A DNA stretch of 64,000 nt from Treponema sp. UBA4873 (GTDB lineage Bacteria > Spirochaetota > Spirochaetia > Treponematales > Treponemataceae), in the NCBI GenBank assembly GCA_002399405.1, contig DHDP01000013.1, positions 109,329 to 173,328 on the forward strand, in the 5' to 3' direction. Positions 50,685 through 60,244 of this stretch are shown piece after piece. Within the stretch, counting starts at the first letter, position 1. Each line of letters begins with the position of its first letter. The notes beneath the pieces were generated by a model that did not search any database, was not told the origin of the DNA, and saw only the letters and a list, made by a program, of their open reading frames with translations. The translations under genes were made by a program, and so were the position numbers.

Positions 50685-51810
50685 ATTTTCTCCGTTCTTT
50701 TATAATTTTTTTCATTACGTCGATCGTCATGGAAACGGTGTTCACCCAGCTGAAACGTTTTGTCCACTCTATGCCGTCGGCGATCATCTTTTCACGCAGC
50801 GCCGAATCGGTGACTATTTTTTCCATAGCGGCGGCAATCTCCTCGATATTGTTCGAATCAAAATAGACTGCCGCAGGACCGCCCATTTCGGGAAGCGCAC
50901 CCGCTTTCGAGCACGCGACCGGAATTCCCGTCGCCATAGCTTCCAGAACCGGAAGCCCGACGCCTTCGTTTACGGATGGAAAGATACACGCATCCGCCCC
51001 CGCATACAGCTGGGGAAAACTTTCGTGAGGGAAAAAACCTGTGAGGAAAATATCGGAAGCAGCAGCAGACTGAAACGCTGCTTTGTGAACCTCTTCGGAA
51101 TACGCTCCCTCTGCGCCCGCAAGCACGAGGCGGTGCGGCAGATGCGTCCGTTCCTTAAACAGCACGAACGCCTTTATGAGCTCGATGTGTTTTTTATCCG
51201 GTCCCGCAAGACGCGAACCGTAAATAAAATACGGACGCTTTACGGCAAACGGTTTTATGTTTACTGTTTCCGCATCGATCTGCATCTGAGGAAAAAACAG
51301 CCGGTGATCTATGCCATTGTGCACGACTTCGATTTTATCCGGATCGACTCCGTTCCGAACTAAGTCCTTGCGTACGAACTGACTCGGTGCGATGACTTTC
51401 TGAGCCTTTGCAAGACCGCGTTTTACCTGCATGCGGAGCGCCCAGTCTCTGTCCTCGCGCAGCGTGTTCGAAACGATGCTGTTTACGACTGCGATACCCG
51501 GTACTCTGAAAGAAAGCGGAAGCACGCGTTCGATCGCAGGATATAAAACCACATCATATCCGGACGATGAAACGAAGTTATTCAGCTTGAAAAAGTGCCA
51601 GAAACGTTCGGCACCGAGACTGTCGGGAACGGGAACCGCCTTGAACGGAATTTCGCGGACTGACGTATAGGTATACCGGTCAATTTCAGAACCGAAAAGT
51701 TCAAATTCAACATCAGGCAGCTGAGGAAGGTTTGCAGTAAAGGAATGGAGATATGAACCTATCCCGGAACGACCATGATCGCAGCCGAACGTGTCAATAC
51801 CGACTTTCAT
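50683..51810 (-). CDS. Glycosyltransferase, GT4 family
   Basis: This GT-B enzyme has an N-terminal domain with FGCDHGRSGIGSYLHSF, the glycine-rich acceptor side. The C-terminal domain has YGSRLAGPDKKHIELIKAF, ACIFPSVNEGVGLPVLEAMATGIPVACS (the EGxGLPxLEA sugar-nucleotide motif) and GGPAVYFD. No membrane segment or signal is present, so it acts in the cytoplasm, probably on envelope glycolipid or polysaccharide. The sugar is not predictable. Length 375. It stands alone between clpX and a divergent helicase gene. Confidence 0.88.
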   Translation of the reverse strand: MKVGIDTFGCDHGRSGIGSYLHSFTANLPQLPDVEFELFGSEIDRYTYTSVREIPFKAVPVPDSLGAERFWHFFKLNNFVSSSGYDVVLYPAIERVLPLSFRVPGIAVVNSIVSNTLREDRDWALRMQVKRGLAKAQKVIAPSQFVRKDLVRNGVDPDKIEVVHNGIDHRLFFPQMQIDAETVNIKPFAVKRPYFIYGSRLAGPDKKHIELIKAFVLFKERTHLPHRLVLAGAEGAYSEEVHKAAFQSAAASDIFLTGFFPHESFPQLYAGADACIFPSVNEGVGLPVLEAMATGIPVACSKAGALPEMGGPAAVYFDSNNIEEIAAAMEKIVTDSALREKMIADGIEWTKRFSWVNTVSMTIDVMKKIIKERRK

Positions 51811-51857
51811 AGCTCGTAATTATAGCAACATTTCGGGAATTACGCTATAGTTTTTTT

Positions 51858-52991
51858 ATGAACGAAACAAACGTATTTTCCGGGCTTTCCCGTGCAATTC
51901 AGGAGCGCCTTGCAGCACTCGCAGTTACAACCCCTACTCCCGTACAGTCAAAAGTAATACCGGAACTGCTCGCGGGGAAAAGTATTCTTTTCCAGTCGGA
52001 AACAGGTACAGGAAAAACATTTGCCTACCTTCTGCCTCTTGTTCAGAAACTTGAGGCTGCCGGAAATGACGAACACGCCGTGCGGCTGCTTGTCTGCGCA
52101 CCGACGCTCGAGCTTGCTTCCCAGATACGCGATGCGGCGAAAACAGTTACATCGCTCAAAACGGCGCTTTTTCTGGGCGGCTCTCCGATAAAAAGACAGA
52201 CTGATTTACTGAAGGAAAAACCGGACATCGTCATCGGAAATCCGGCGCGGCTGCTCGAGCTTATCAGACTGAAAAAACTCAGGGTAAACTGCCTTGAAGC
52301 CGCCGTCTTTGACGAAGTCGACCGCCTTGTGAAACGCGAGTCGAAGGCCGACACGGAAGCCCTCCTCGGCACATTCCCCGAACACATTCAGATAACCGGA
52401 TGTTCCGCAACTATAACGGGCGCAGTCCGCCAGTTCTTTTCGGGACTCGATTCCGTCGTCATGCCGCCGGAGGACGTGCTCCGAGAGCGCATTACGCACT
52501 GGGCGCTCTATGCGGAGCAGCGGGACAAGGTTGATACGCTTCGCAGTCTGCTTGTCGCTTTACGTCCGGAAAAAGCGCTCATATTTACGAGCCGCGCCGA
52601 TCAGGTTGAGAACATCGTATCGAAACTGCTGTACAAGAAAATCGACTGCGCAGGACTTCATGCAAAGGAAGACAAAACCGACAGAAAATCCGCGATCGAC
52701 CGTTTCCGCAGCGGAAAATGCCGCATACTCGTCACAAGCGACGTTGCGGCGCGCGGACTCGACATTCCTGACATAACGCACGTGATTCAGATGGATCTCC
52801 CTGACGACGACGATTTTTTCATCCATCGCGCGGGGCGTACGGCGAGAGCAGGCAGAACGGGAACTAATATCGTTATCGGAGACGAATACGAAATGCGCCG
52901 GTACAGTTCGCTTGAAAAAAAGCTTAAAATTACGGTTTATCCGAAGATACTATACGGCGGGAAAGTAACCGTACCTCAGGACGTACAATAA
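51858..52991 (+). CDS. DEAD-box-family RNA helicase with DEVD motif II
   Basis: This ATP-dependent RNA-remodelling enzyme consists of the two RecA domains alone (377 residues, no tail). Visible motifs are the Q motif near TPTPVQSKVIP, Walker A SETGTGKTF, PTLELASQI, motif II FDEVDRL (DEVD instead of DEAD), motif III SAT, ILVTSDVAARGLDIPD and HRAGRTARAG. The D and E needed for catalysis are kept. It starts 47 bp from the divergent glycosyltransferase gene; the gap carries AT-rich promoter sequence. Confidence 0.9.
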   Translation: MNETNVFSGLSRAIQERLAALAVTTPTPVQSKVIPELLAGKSILFQSETGTGKTFAYLLPLVQKLEAAGNDEHAVRLLVCAPTLELASQIRDAAKTVTSLKTALFLGGSPIKRQTDLLKEKPDIVIGNPARLLELIRLKKLRVNCLEAAVFDEVDRLVKRESKADTEALLGTFPEHIQITGCSATITGAVRQFFSGLDSVVMPPEDVLRERITHWALYAEQRDKVDTLRSLLVALRPEKALIFTSRADQVENIVSKLLYKKIDCAGLHAKEDKTDRKSAIDRFRSGKCRILVTSDVAARGLDIPDITHVIQMDLPDDDDFFIHRAGRTARAGRTGTNIVIGDEYEMRRYSSLEKKLKITVYPKILYGGKVTVPQDVQ

Positions 52992-53036
52992 ATCAGGAGT
53001 ACTTCAAAAGCAAACATACGTTCAAAAGCCGCTATG

Positions 53037-53065
53037 TTGATTGACCTCCCTATAAACGTTATAAT
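53037..53065 (+). promoter_or_regulatory. Promoter of smc
   Basis: TTGATT, 17 bp, TATAAT lies 29 bp before the GTG start. Confidence 0.7.
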
Positions 53066-53094
53066 TAGAGGATAGTTTTATATGCGAGGTTCAT

Positions 53095-56000
53095 GTGTTT
53101 CTTAAAAGTCTAGACATTTTCGGTTTCAAATCCTTTGCGGACCGTACACATATTGATTTTTCAGACGGAATTACGGCATTGCTCGGCCCGAACGGGTGCG
53201 GCAAGAGCAATGTCGTCGATTCCATAAAATGGGTACTGGCGGAGAACAAATCAAAGAACCTGCGCGCGGACAAAATGGAAGACGTTATCTTTAACGGGAC
53301 GGAACGGCGTTCTCCGCTCAACGTCGCAGAAGTGACGCTCACTATCATGAATGAAAACGGGCTGCTTCCGCTGGAAGAGCCGGAAATAGCTATAAAACGG
53401 CGCCTGTACCGTTCGGGCGAAAGCGAATACTTTATCAACAACAGACAGGCAGGTCCGAAGGAAATCCGTTCGCTGTTCATGGATACAGGCATCGGAAAAG
53501 CGGCCTACTCCGTCATGGAACAGGGAAAAATCGACCAGATTCTTTCGAGCAAACCGGAGGACAGGCGCTATCTTTTTGAAGAGGCCGCAGGAATCAGCCG
53601 CAGCAAGGCTGAATGCGCGGAAGCGGAACGGGAGCTTGAGCGCACGCGCGTAAACATGCAGCAGATAGAAGTCGCGCTTGCGGAAATAAAACGCTCGTAC
53701 GACACGCTTAAAGTACAGGCTGACAAGACAACAAAATACCGCAGCGTAAAAGACGAAATTTTCAACGACGAGCTCGATCTGACGCTGCTCAAGCTCAAGA
53801 ACTTCGTGCAGGATAAAGCTCACAACGAAGAAGAACTCAAGCTTATTGAAAAAAAACGCGATCAGGTGCGCAGGGAAATAGACGAAATCAACAACACGCT
53901 TTCCGAGAACATGGACAAAGTAAAGGCCATGCAGGAACAGGTGTACGCGAAGCAGGCCGACCTTATCGGTATACAGAAGGAAAAAAGCGGTAAACAGGAT
54001 CTCGTCAAGCAGTTCAACGTGCGCGCCTCCGAAATACGGGAAAAAATCGGACAGCTGGAAGCGCATAAAAAGGCAATTCAGGACCAGATAGACAGTCTCA
54101 CCGAAGAAATCGACGATCAGGAAGCGCAGCTTCACGAAAAGACGAAGCAGCTCGCGGACATCCAGAAAAACATCACTTCGTTTCAGAAAAATATAGAGAC
54201 TGCAGGCAGTCAGATTACCGAAAACGACAGTCAGGCCGACGAAGCGAAAAAACAGATTGCCGCACTCGGTGACGAGCGGGCGAAACTTCAGAAAGATCTG
54301 GCAGCCATTACCGAAGACATCGTTACGATGCTCGACGCGAAACTTAAGGACGCGGGATTTTCCGAAAGCGCAATGGCAAACGCGAAGGAAACGCTCGACA
54401 ACGTTCTCGGCAGACTGAAAGTATTCACCGAAGGACGCAAAAACATTTTTTCCGATTTTGCCGCGAACAGCTCGCATTCCGCCGATGACTGCGTAAAAAC
54501 AGTGCGTGAAGCGGCCGACGCTTTTTCGGAAACGGGAAAACTCGTTGCTCAGCTTGAAAGTGCGCTCGGCGACTACATGAAGGCGTCTCCGGCGTTCATC
54601 ACGGAATTCCTCGCTCCTGAAGGAATCATGACGAAAAAACGGGCCATCGATTCGAAGATTCAGGAAAATCTCACTCATATTGCGGCAATCAACGCCCACA
54701 TAGACGAGCTGCACGCCGCAAACGCCGGACTCGTCGAAAAAATCAACGAATATAAGGAAACGCTTGGCAGGCTCAGAATAAACGAAGTGCAGATGAAGGA
54801 GCAGATTTCCGCCTCCGAACAGCAGGCCTCCATTCTGCGCCGTTCGCTCACGTCGCAGCAGAACACGCTGCGCGACACGGACGACGAACTTGTTAATGAA
54901 AACAAACACGCAGCGGATTTGAACGATCAGATTTCAGACGTTCAGGACGAGCTTGCGGAAATAGAGCAGAAAGGCATTGCGCTCGCGGACGAGCTTAAAA
55001 CACTCGACGAGGGCATCGCAAAATGCAACAGCAGTGTTTCCGGCAAACAGAACGCGCTCAGGAAAAAACAGGAAGAACAGAACAGATGCCAGGAACAGTA
55101 TGAAAAGCTCACGCTGTCGCTTGCCTCATCCGACACGGAAATCCGCAATGTCAAACAGAACTTTCAGGATATGCATTCCCGCGACCTTATGGAATTCGAG
55201 GAGCGTATGTACAAGATTACGACGCCGTCTGCCGATATCCGCGAAAAACTTACAGCGGCAAAGGACAGACTCAAGGATCTGGGACAGGTGAACCTTATGG
55301 CGCCCGAGGAATTCACCGAGGTAAAGGAACGGTATGAACGACAGCAGGCGAACTACGAGGACACAAAGAAGAGCCTCGAAAACCTGCAGCGTGTTTCGGA
55401 GGAAATCAAATCGAAATCGTCCGAAATGTTCCTCGATACGTACAATAAAATCAAGAAAAATTTCCACAATATGTTCCGCAGGCTGTTCAACGGCGGACGC
55501 GGAGAGCTCCGGCTTGAAGATCCGGAGAACGTGCTCACGAGCGGCATCGACATCTTTGCGCAGCCGCCCGGAAAGAAACTGGAGAACATCGCGCTGCTCT
55601 CAGGCGGTGAAAAGACGATGACTGCTGTCGCCCTCCTCTTCGCGACATATCAGGTCCGTCCGTCGCCGTTCTGTCTTCTTGATGAAATCGACGCTGCGCT
55701 CGACGACAAGAACGTCTCGAGTTTCGTCACGACGCTTCGTTCGTTCGCGAACGTAAGCCAGTACATCGTCATCACGCACAACAAGAAAACAGTTATGGGC
55801 GCAAGTACCATGCTCGGCATAACGATGGAAGAGTCGGGCGTGTCGAAGATTCTCGCGCTCCGTCTCGATAAGGACATCAAGCTCGGAGCAGCAATTCCCG
55901 AACCTGACGGGGACTTCGTCGAAGAGGACGTCGAGCCCGAAACGGCTGTCATTCCGCCGAGACCTGCAAAACGGATTCACACCCCCGACGGTTCCGTCAT

Positions 56001-56166
56001 TGACCCGGAGCGCGGAAAACAGGTCCGGGCCGAAAAAGAACTCGAAAAGGAAGCTGCTGAAAAGGTAAAATCACCGGAAAAGAAACAGCCGGAAGAAAAG
56101 AAAAATCAGCAGGAAATGAAAGCTGATTCTGCCGCCGGAGATGAACAGGCCGGCGACGAGGAATAA
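53095..56166 (+). CDS. smc: Chromosome segregation ATPase SMC, short form with atypical hinge
   Basis: SMC organises the chromosome by extruding DNA loops. The N-terminal head has FKSFADRTHIDF and Walker A GPNGCGKSN (31-39). The C-terminal head has the ABC signature LLSGGEKTMTA (near 833) and Walker B FCLLDEIDAALDD (near 861). Two coiled-coil arms join at about 405-520, where I see no canonical SMC hinge (no GxxG or GR.tFLPL-like blocks) but a smaller helical segment. At 1,023 residues it is shorter than usual (about 1,150-1,200). The C-terminal 90 residues are a Lys/Glu/Pro tail. GTG start after CGAGG. No scpA or scpB nearby. Confidence 0.92.
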   Translation: MFLKSLDIFGFKSFADRTHIDFSDGITALLGPNGCGKSNVVDSIKWVLAENKSKNLRADKMEDVIFNGTERRSPLNVAEVTLTIMNENGLLPLEEPEIAIKRRLYRSGESEYFINNRQAGPKEIRSLFMDTGIGKAAYSVMEQGKIDQILSSKPEDRRYLFEEAAGISRSKAECAEAERELERTRVNMQQIEVALAEIKRSYDTLKVQADKTTKYRSVKDEIFNDELDLTLLKLKNFVQDKAHNEEELKLIEKKRDQVRREIDEINNTLSENMDKVKAMQEQVYAKQADLIGIQKEKSGKQDLVKQFNVRASEIREKIGQLEAHKKAIQDQIDSLTEEIDDQEAQLHEKTKQLADIQKNITSFQKNIETAGSQITENDSQADEAKKQIAALGDERAKLQKDLAAITEDIVTMLDAKLKDAGFSESAMANAKETLDNVLGRLKVFTEGRKNIFSDFAANSSHSADDCVKTVREAADAFSETGKLVAQLESALGDYMKASPAFITEFLAPEGIMTKKRAIDSKIQENLTHIAAINAHIDELHAANAGLVEKINEYKETLGRLRINEVQMKEQISASEQQASILRRSLTSQQNTLRDTDDELVNENKHAADLNDQISDVQDELAEIEQKGIALADELKTLDEGIAKCNSSVSGKQNALRKKQEEQNRCQEQYEKLTLSLASSDTEIRNVKQNFQDMHSRDLMEFEERMYKITTPSADIREKLTAAKDRLKDLGQVNLMAPEEFTEVKERYERQQANYEDTKKSLENLQRVSEEIKSKSSEMFLDTYNKIKKNFHNMFRRLFNGGRGELRLEDPENVLTSGIDIFAQPPGKKLENIALLSGGEKTMTAVALLFATYQVRPSPFCLLDEIDAALDDKNVSSFVTTLRSFANVSQYIVITHNKKTVMGASTMLGITMEESGVSKILALRLDKDIKLGAAIPEPDGDFVEEDVEPETAVIPPRPAKRIHTPDGSVIDPERGKQVRAEKELEKEAAEKVKSPEKKQPEEKKNQQEMKADSAAGDEQAGDEE

Positions 56167-56169
56167 CGG

Positions 56170-56538
56170 ATGTTCGACAAAGACGCTTTTTTTGAAAACA
56201 TAAAGGAGCTCTTTACAGGCGATAAAAAAATCACCGCATACGTTTCATGCGCGCTTATTATCATGACGTGTACGGCGCTCACGGTTTTCATCGTCCAGAA
56301 GACAAAGAAACCTGCCGCCGTACAGAGCGGCGAGCGGGAGCTCGTTGCCGACCAGAAACTGCTCGTTCCCGACGGACCTGAAGTACAGAAAGGATACATC
56401 ACTGCACGCCGGACAAAGGACAAATGGGACGACGCTGATGCGGAACGGTGGCTTACGCTGCCGTCTAAAAAAGAACTCGACGATCTGGGCCGCGCAAACG
56501 ATCAGCTGGTTCTCGATATCACAGGAGCTGCTCCGTGA
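56170..56538 (+). CDS. Single-pass membrane protein of unknown function
   Basis: This 122-residue protein has a short cytoplasmic stretch, one membrane helix at about residues 22-44 and a charged C-terminal part outside. No family is recognised. It starts 3 bp after smc and overlaps the next gene by 4 bp (GTGA), so all four genes from smc on are probably one operon. Confidence 0.75.
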   Translation: MFDKDAFFENIKELFTGDKKITAYVSCALIIMTCTALTVFIVQKTKKPAAVQSGERELVADQKLLVPDGPEVQKGYITARRTKDKWDDADAERWLTLPSKKELDDLGRANDQLVLDITGAAP

Positions 56539-58106
56539 AAAAAATCAGCATACTTCCCGCAGCGGCTGCCGTGCTGCTCCTGTCCGTTTCATGCGCATCT
56601 GTACCGAAAACACAGCCGCCGGCTGAAAGTGTTCCGGCGGGACCGTCCGAACAGATTTCTCAGGAGCAGTCCGCTGATGCAGAAAAACAGGACGCAGGGA
56701 CGAAAGAAGCGTACGGTGATTTATCCGAGCCCGTTGCTTCCGATATTCCCGAAGGTTCAACTCCCGCTGCATCTCAACCGGAGCCTGAAGCGGCTGTCCC
56801 GTCTTCAGGCGGATTTGAAGAGCCTGTCGTACGCGACGAACCGTATGTTGAAAAAACAGCAGCGTCTGAAAAAGAGGCCGCTGCACCGACAGAAACGGCT
56901 GTCCCTGAGGTTTCGGAACCGAAGCCCTCAGTACGGACACAGGCGGCTTCTGAAACAAAGCCTGCAGTACAGGTGCCGTCGGCAGAACGGACGGACGCAG
57001 CCGCAGGTGCTGATGAGACAACGCCCGTAAAACGCGCCGCTGACGCACAGCGGATTTCATCCGCAGGCGGAACCGTGTCTCAGCCGGAAACCACCGCGGA
57101 TGTACAAAAGAGGGAAAGTACCGCCGTACCGGCGGAACCGGAGACTGCGGCGACTTCTGCCGGCGGCGGAACGCAGGCGGCAGAGGAATCGGAAAAGCCC
57201 GTTCCATCACGCTCGGTCACGCTCGATAGAAATCAGTATCTCGACGTCGCATACCCCGGCACCGGGTGGATATATCTCGGCGAGACTGACGGTACGAAGA
57301 ACATGACGTTCTTCGGCCGGAAACTCGGCGAAACGGACACGTCGTTTACGCTCCGCGCGCGGAACACAGGCAGATCGCTTCTTCATTTTTACAAGAACGA
57401 TGCGCTTACGGGAAATTACATCGACGATTATCTCGAGGTGAACGTCGCGGACAAGGATGCTTCGACGCAGGAACACGTTACGGCTCCCTCGTATGCCGAT
57501 GCAGTTCCGCCCCGCCCGTCATCCGCAGTTGCAGAATCGCGGGAAGCGGACGACTTGCTCAAAACGGGCGGAACAAATTCCGGTGCACCTGCTGCTGCAG
57601 ACTCCCGGATTCAGAATACGGAAACACAGCCGGCGGGCACACCGTCCGCATCAGCGGAAGAGGCTCCCGTCAAAACAGTCATCCAGACGACCGAATCGGC
57701 GCCGGAAAGCAGGTCAGGCAGTACGCCGCAGAACACAGCCGACAGAACGGGGGCGGCCCCCTCGTCACAGGCAGGCTCTTCGGGTGCACCTGCCGTGCCG
57801 GATGAACAAACAATGAACGAAAGCGCGGACAGCCTGCTCAAAGATGCACAGGACGCATACAATGCAAAACAGTACGAAAAGGCGCAGGCACTGCTCGCTG
57901 TTTTCTTCGATAAAGCCGTAACGCGCATCGACGAGGGATTATATCTGCAGGGGCAGATTCTGGAAGCAAAATCCTCAATTCAGAATATAAAAGGCGCGAT
58001 AGATTCGTATGAAATACTTATGAAAAACTGGCCGGACAGTCAGCTTTGGCAGAATGCCCGCCAGCGTGACATTTACTTACACCGTATGTATATCGATATA
58101 CGATAA
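56535..58106 (+). CDS. Lipoprotein with disordered linker, beta domain and C-terminal TPR-like repeats
   Basis: The lipoprotein signal ends LSVSC (cysteine at about 21). Residues 22-220 are very rich in Ala, Pro, Glu, Ser and Thr and should be an extended arm. Residues about 228-310 (VTLDRNQYLDVAYPGTGWIY) form a small beta domain, then another disordered linker, then TPR-like helices (about 430-523) resembling the YbgF/BamD type, as in QYEKAQALLAVFF. It probably spans part of the periplasm. The start is GTG overlapping the previous stop. Confidence 0.82.
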   Translation: MKKISILPAAAAVLLLSVSCASVPKTQPPAESVPAGPSEQISQEQSADAEKQDAGTKEAYGDLSEPVASDIPEGSTPAASQPEPEAAVPSSGGFEEPVVRDEPYVEKTAASEKEAAAPTETAVPEVSEPKPSVRTQAASETKPAVQVPSAERTDAAAGADETTPVKRAADAQRISSAGGTVSQPETTADVQKRESTAVPAEPETAATSAGGGTQAAEESEKPVPSRSVTLDRNQYLDVAYPGTGWIYLGETDGTKNMTFFGRKLGETDTSFTLRARNTGRSLLHFYKNDALTGNYIDDYLEVNVADKDASTQEHVTAPSYADAVPPRPSSAVAESREADDLLKTGGTNSGAPAAADSRIQNTETQPAGTPSASAEEAPVKTVIQTTESAPESRSGSTPQNTADRTGAAPSSQAGSSGAPAVPDEQTMNESADSLLKDAQDAYNAKQYEKAQALLAVFFDKAVTRIDEGLYLQGQILEAKSSIQNIKGAIDSYEILMKNWPDSQLWQNARQRDIYLHRMYIDIR

Positions 58107-58132
58107 CCGGTGTTCAACGATGTGGAGGTCGT

Positions 58133-58843
58133 ATGAAAAAAATTTTTGAATCGATGGTCCTGCTTATTGCAGCATGCATGTTGTTTTCCTGCACTGTCAA
58201 TAAACCTGCTGAAGCACCGCGGACAATAACAGTGAACGGTACGGGAACAGTAAGTGCGGAACCGGATCAGGCATCCATCATCGTTTCCGTCGTTACGCAG
58301 GAATGGGTGGCAAAGCAGGCTGCCGACGAAAACGCCGCAGCGATGACGAAAGTACGCGACGCCGTCATTGCCGCAGGAATCAGGGCAGACGACATCACGA
58401 CGACGGACTACAGCATTGCCCGCCAGGACACATGGTCGAACGGCCGCAGCTGGCCCGGAAAATATCAGGTGCGGAACAGCCTTAACATCACTATAAAAAA
58501 CACGTCTCTCGCAAGCACGGTGATAGACACGGCAGTCGCAGCCGGCGCGAACGAACTTACTTCTCTCTCGTTCAGTGTCGCCGATACTTCTTCCCTTGTC
58601 CGGCAGGCACGAACGCTCGCCGTTCAGCAGGCTCAGGATGCGGCATCCCTTTTAGCCGGTGCGAGCGGCTGTAAAATCGGACAGGTTGTCAGCATTTCGG
58701 AAAACAATAATTCCGGCGCGCGTCTTCTGAGCAAAACGTTCAAAGCGGAAGCGGCAATGGCTGTTGCGGACGCCTCGACACCCGTGTCCGCCGGAAAGAT
58801 AGAAGTCAGTTCGAACGTTACAATAACGTACGCCTTGCAATAA
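58133..58843 (+). CDS. SIMPL-domain (DUF541) lipoprotein
   Basis: The lipoprotein signal ends LFSC (cysteine at 20). The SIMPL fold follows: RTITVNGTGTVSAEPDQASIIVSV at the start, then KVRDAVIAAGIRADDITTTDYSI, and GKIEVSSNVTITYAL at the end. SIMPL proteins form ring-like periplasmic oligomers of unclear function. Length 236. GGAGG precedes the ATG. It closes the smc operon. Confidence 0.88.
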   Translation: MKKIFESMVLLIAACMLFSCTVNKPAEAPRTITVNGTGTVSAEPDQASIIVSVVTQEWVAKQAADENAAAMTKVRDAVIAAGIRADDITTTDYSIARQDTWSNGRSWPGKYQVRNSLNITIKNTSLASTVIDTAVAAGANELTSLSFSVADTSSLVRQARTLAVQQAQDAASLLAGASGCKIGQVVSISENNNSGARLLSKTFKAEAAMAVADASTPVSAGKIEVSSNVTITYALQ

Positions 58844-58903
58844 AAGCTTTTTGCAGTTAATATAATGATTCATCAAATAAAATAAGTTAAGGAAGAAAAC
58901 CGA

Positions 58904-60202
58904 ATGCTCGATTATAAATTTATTAAAGACAATCTCGATGCTGTAAAACAGAATATCATCAACCGAAACATGGTCGCGGACGCCGATCTTGTCGTAAAAC
59001 TGTACGACGAGCGCACTGCCCTTACGACAAAACTGCAGCAGCTCCAGCAGAAACGCAACGAGAATGCCGCCGCGATGAAAGCGAAAATGGACGACGCAAA
59101 ACGGCAGGAGCTTATTGCGGCCGGAAAACAGCTTAAGGACGATATTTCCGCAGCTGAAAAGGAACTGACCGACATTGAACCGAAACTCGAGGAGGCTGCC
59201 CGCAGGATTCCGAATATGGCAAATCCCGAAGCGCCCGTCGGCAAAGTCGACACGGAAAATCTTGAGGTAAAAAAAGTCGGCAATCCGCGCAAATTTTCCT
59301 TCAAACCGAAGGATCACGTAGAGCTCGGAGAATCGCTCGACATAATCGATTTTGACCGCGGAACGAAAGTTTCCGGGCAGAAATTCTACTATCTTAAAAA
59401 CGAGGCGGTTTTTCTTGAGCAGGCGCTTATCATGTACGCGCTCAATACGCTCCGCAAACACGGTTTTACACCGTTCATCACGCCAGACGTCGCAAAACAG
59501 GAAGTTCTGCAGGGCATAGGATTCAATCCGCGCGGAAACGAATCGAACGTCTACTGCATTGAAGACGAAGGCACTTGTCTCGTCGCGACGGCGGAGATTA
59601 CGCTCGGAGGATATCATTCGGGCGAAATACTCGATAAGTCGAAACTTCCGCTTTTTTACTGCGGACTTTCCCACTGCTTCCGCCGCGAGGCGGGCGCCGC
59701 AGGACACTTCAGCAAAGGTCTGTACCGCGTACATCAGTTCGATAAAGTCGAAATGTTCGTCTACTGCCTTCCCGAAGAGTCGGACAAACTTCACGAGAAG
59801 CTCCGTCTCATTGAAGAGGAAATATTTACCGGTCTCGGACTTCCGTTCCGCGTCGTGGATACGTGTACCGGCGACCTGGGCGCACCGGCGTACCGCAAGT
59901 GGGATCTTGAAGCATGGATGCCCGGAAGAACCGACGATGCTCACCCCGACGGAGATTACGGCGAAGTCACATCCACTTCAAACTGCACCGATTATCAGGC
60001 ACGCCGTCTTAACATAAAGTATAAGGACGACGACGGCAAAAACAAATACGTTCATATGCTCAACGGCACTGCAATAGCAGTCGGAAGAGCGATGCTTGCC
60101 GTACTTGAAAACTATCAGAATGAGGACGGTTCGGTCACTGTTCCCGAAGTTCTCAGACCGATCTGCGGATTCGACAAAATCGGACCGAAAGCCGGGAAGT
60201 AA
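58904..60202 (+). CDS. serS: Seryl-tRNA synthetase
   Basis: It charges tRNA-Ser and tRNA-Sec. The N-terminal coiled-coil arm (about 25-110) binds the long tRNA arm. Class II motif 2 is FRREAGAAG and motif 3 is GTAIAVGRAMLAVLEN, with EVTSTSNCTDYQARR before it. Length 432 is standard. AAGGAAG precedes the ATG. The 42 bp after its stop, before a converging gene, show no clear terminator. Confidence 0.97.
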   Translation: MLDYKFIKDNLDAVKQNIINRNMVADADLVVKLYDERTALTTKLQQLQQKRNENAAAMKAKMDDAKRQELIAAGKQLKDDISAAEKELTDIEPKLEEAARRIPNMANPEAPVGKVDTENLEVKKVGNPRKFSFKPKDHVELGESLDIIDFDRGTKVSGQKFYYLKNEAVFLEQALIMYALNTLRKHGFTPFITPDVAKQEVLQGIGFNPRGNESNVYCIEDEGTCLVATAEITLGGYHSGEILDKSKLPLFYCGLSHCFRREAGAAGHFSKGLYRVHQFDKVEMFVYCLPEESDKLHEKLRLIEEEIFTGLGLPFRVVDTCTGDLGAPAYRKWDLEAWMPGRTDDAHPDGDYGEVTSTSNCTDYQARRLNIKYKDDDGKNKYVHMLNGTAIAVGRAMLAVLENYQNEDGSVTVPEVLRPICGFDKIGPKAGK

Positions 60203-60244
60203 TCGGCTGGGTGAACCGGACGGAAAATTTCCACTGACGAAAAA

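Noticed and set aside
53251..54909. Long open frame on the minus strand within smc
   Set aside because: It is a shadow of the coiled-coil coding frame, rich in Phe, Arg and Val as expected from antisense of Glu/Lys codons, with no start signals.
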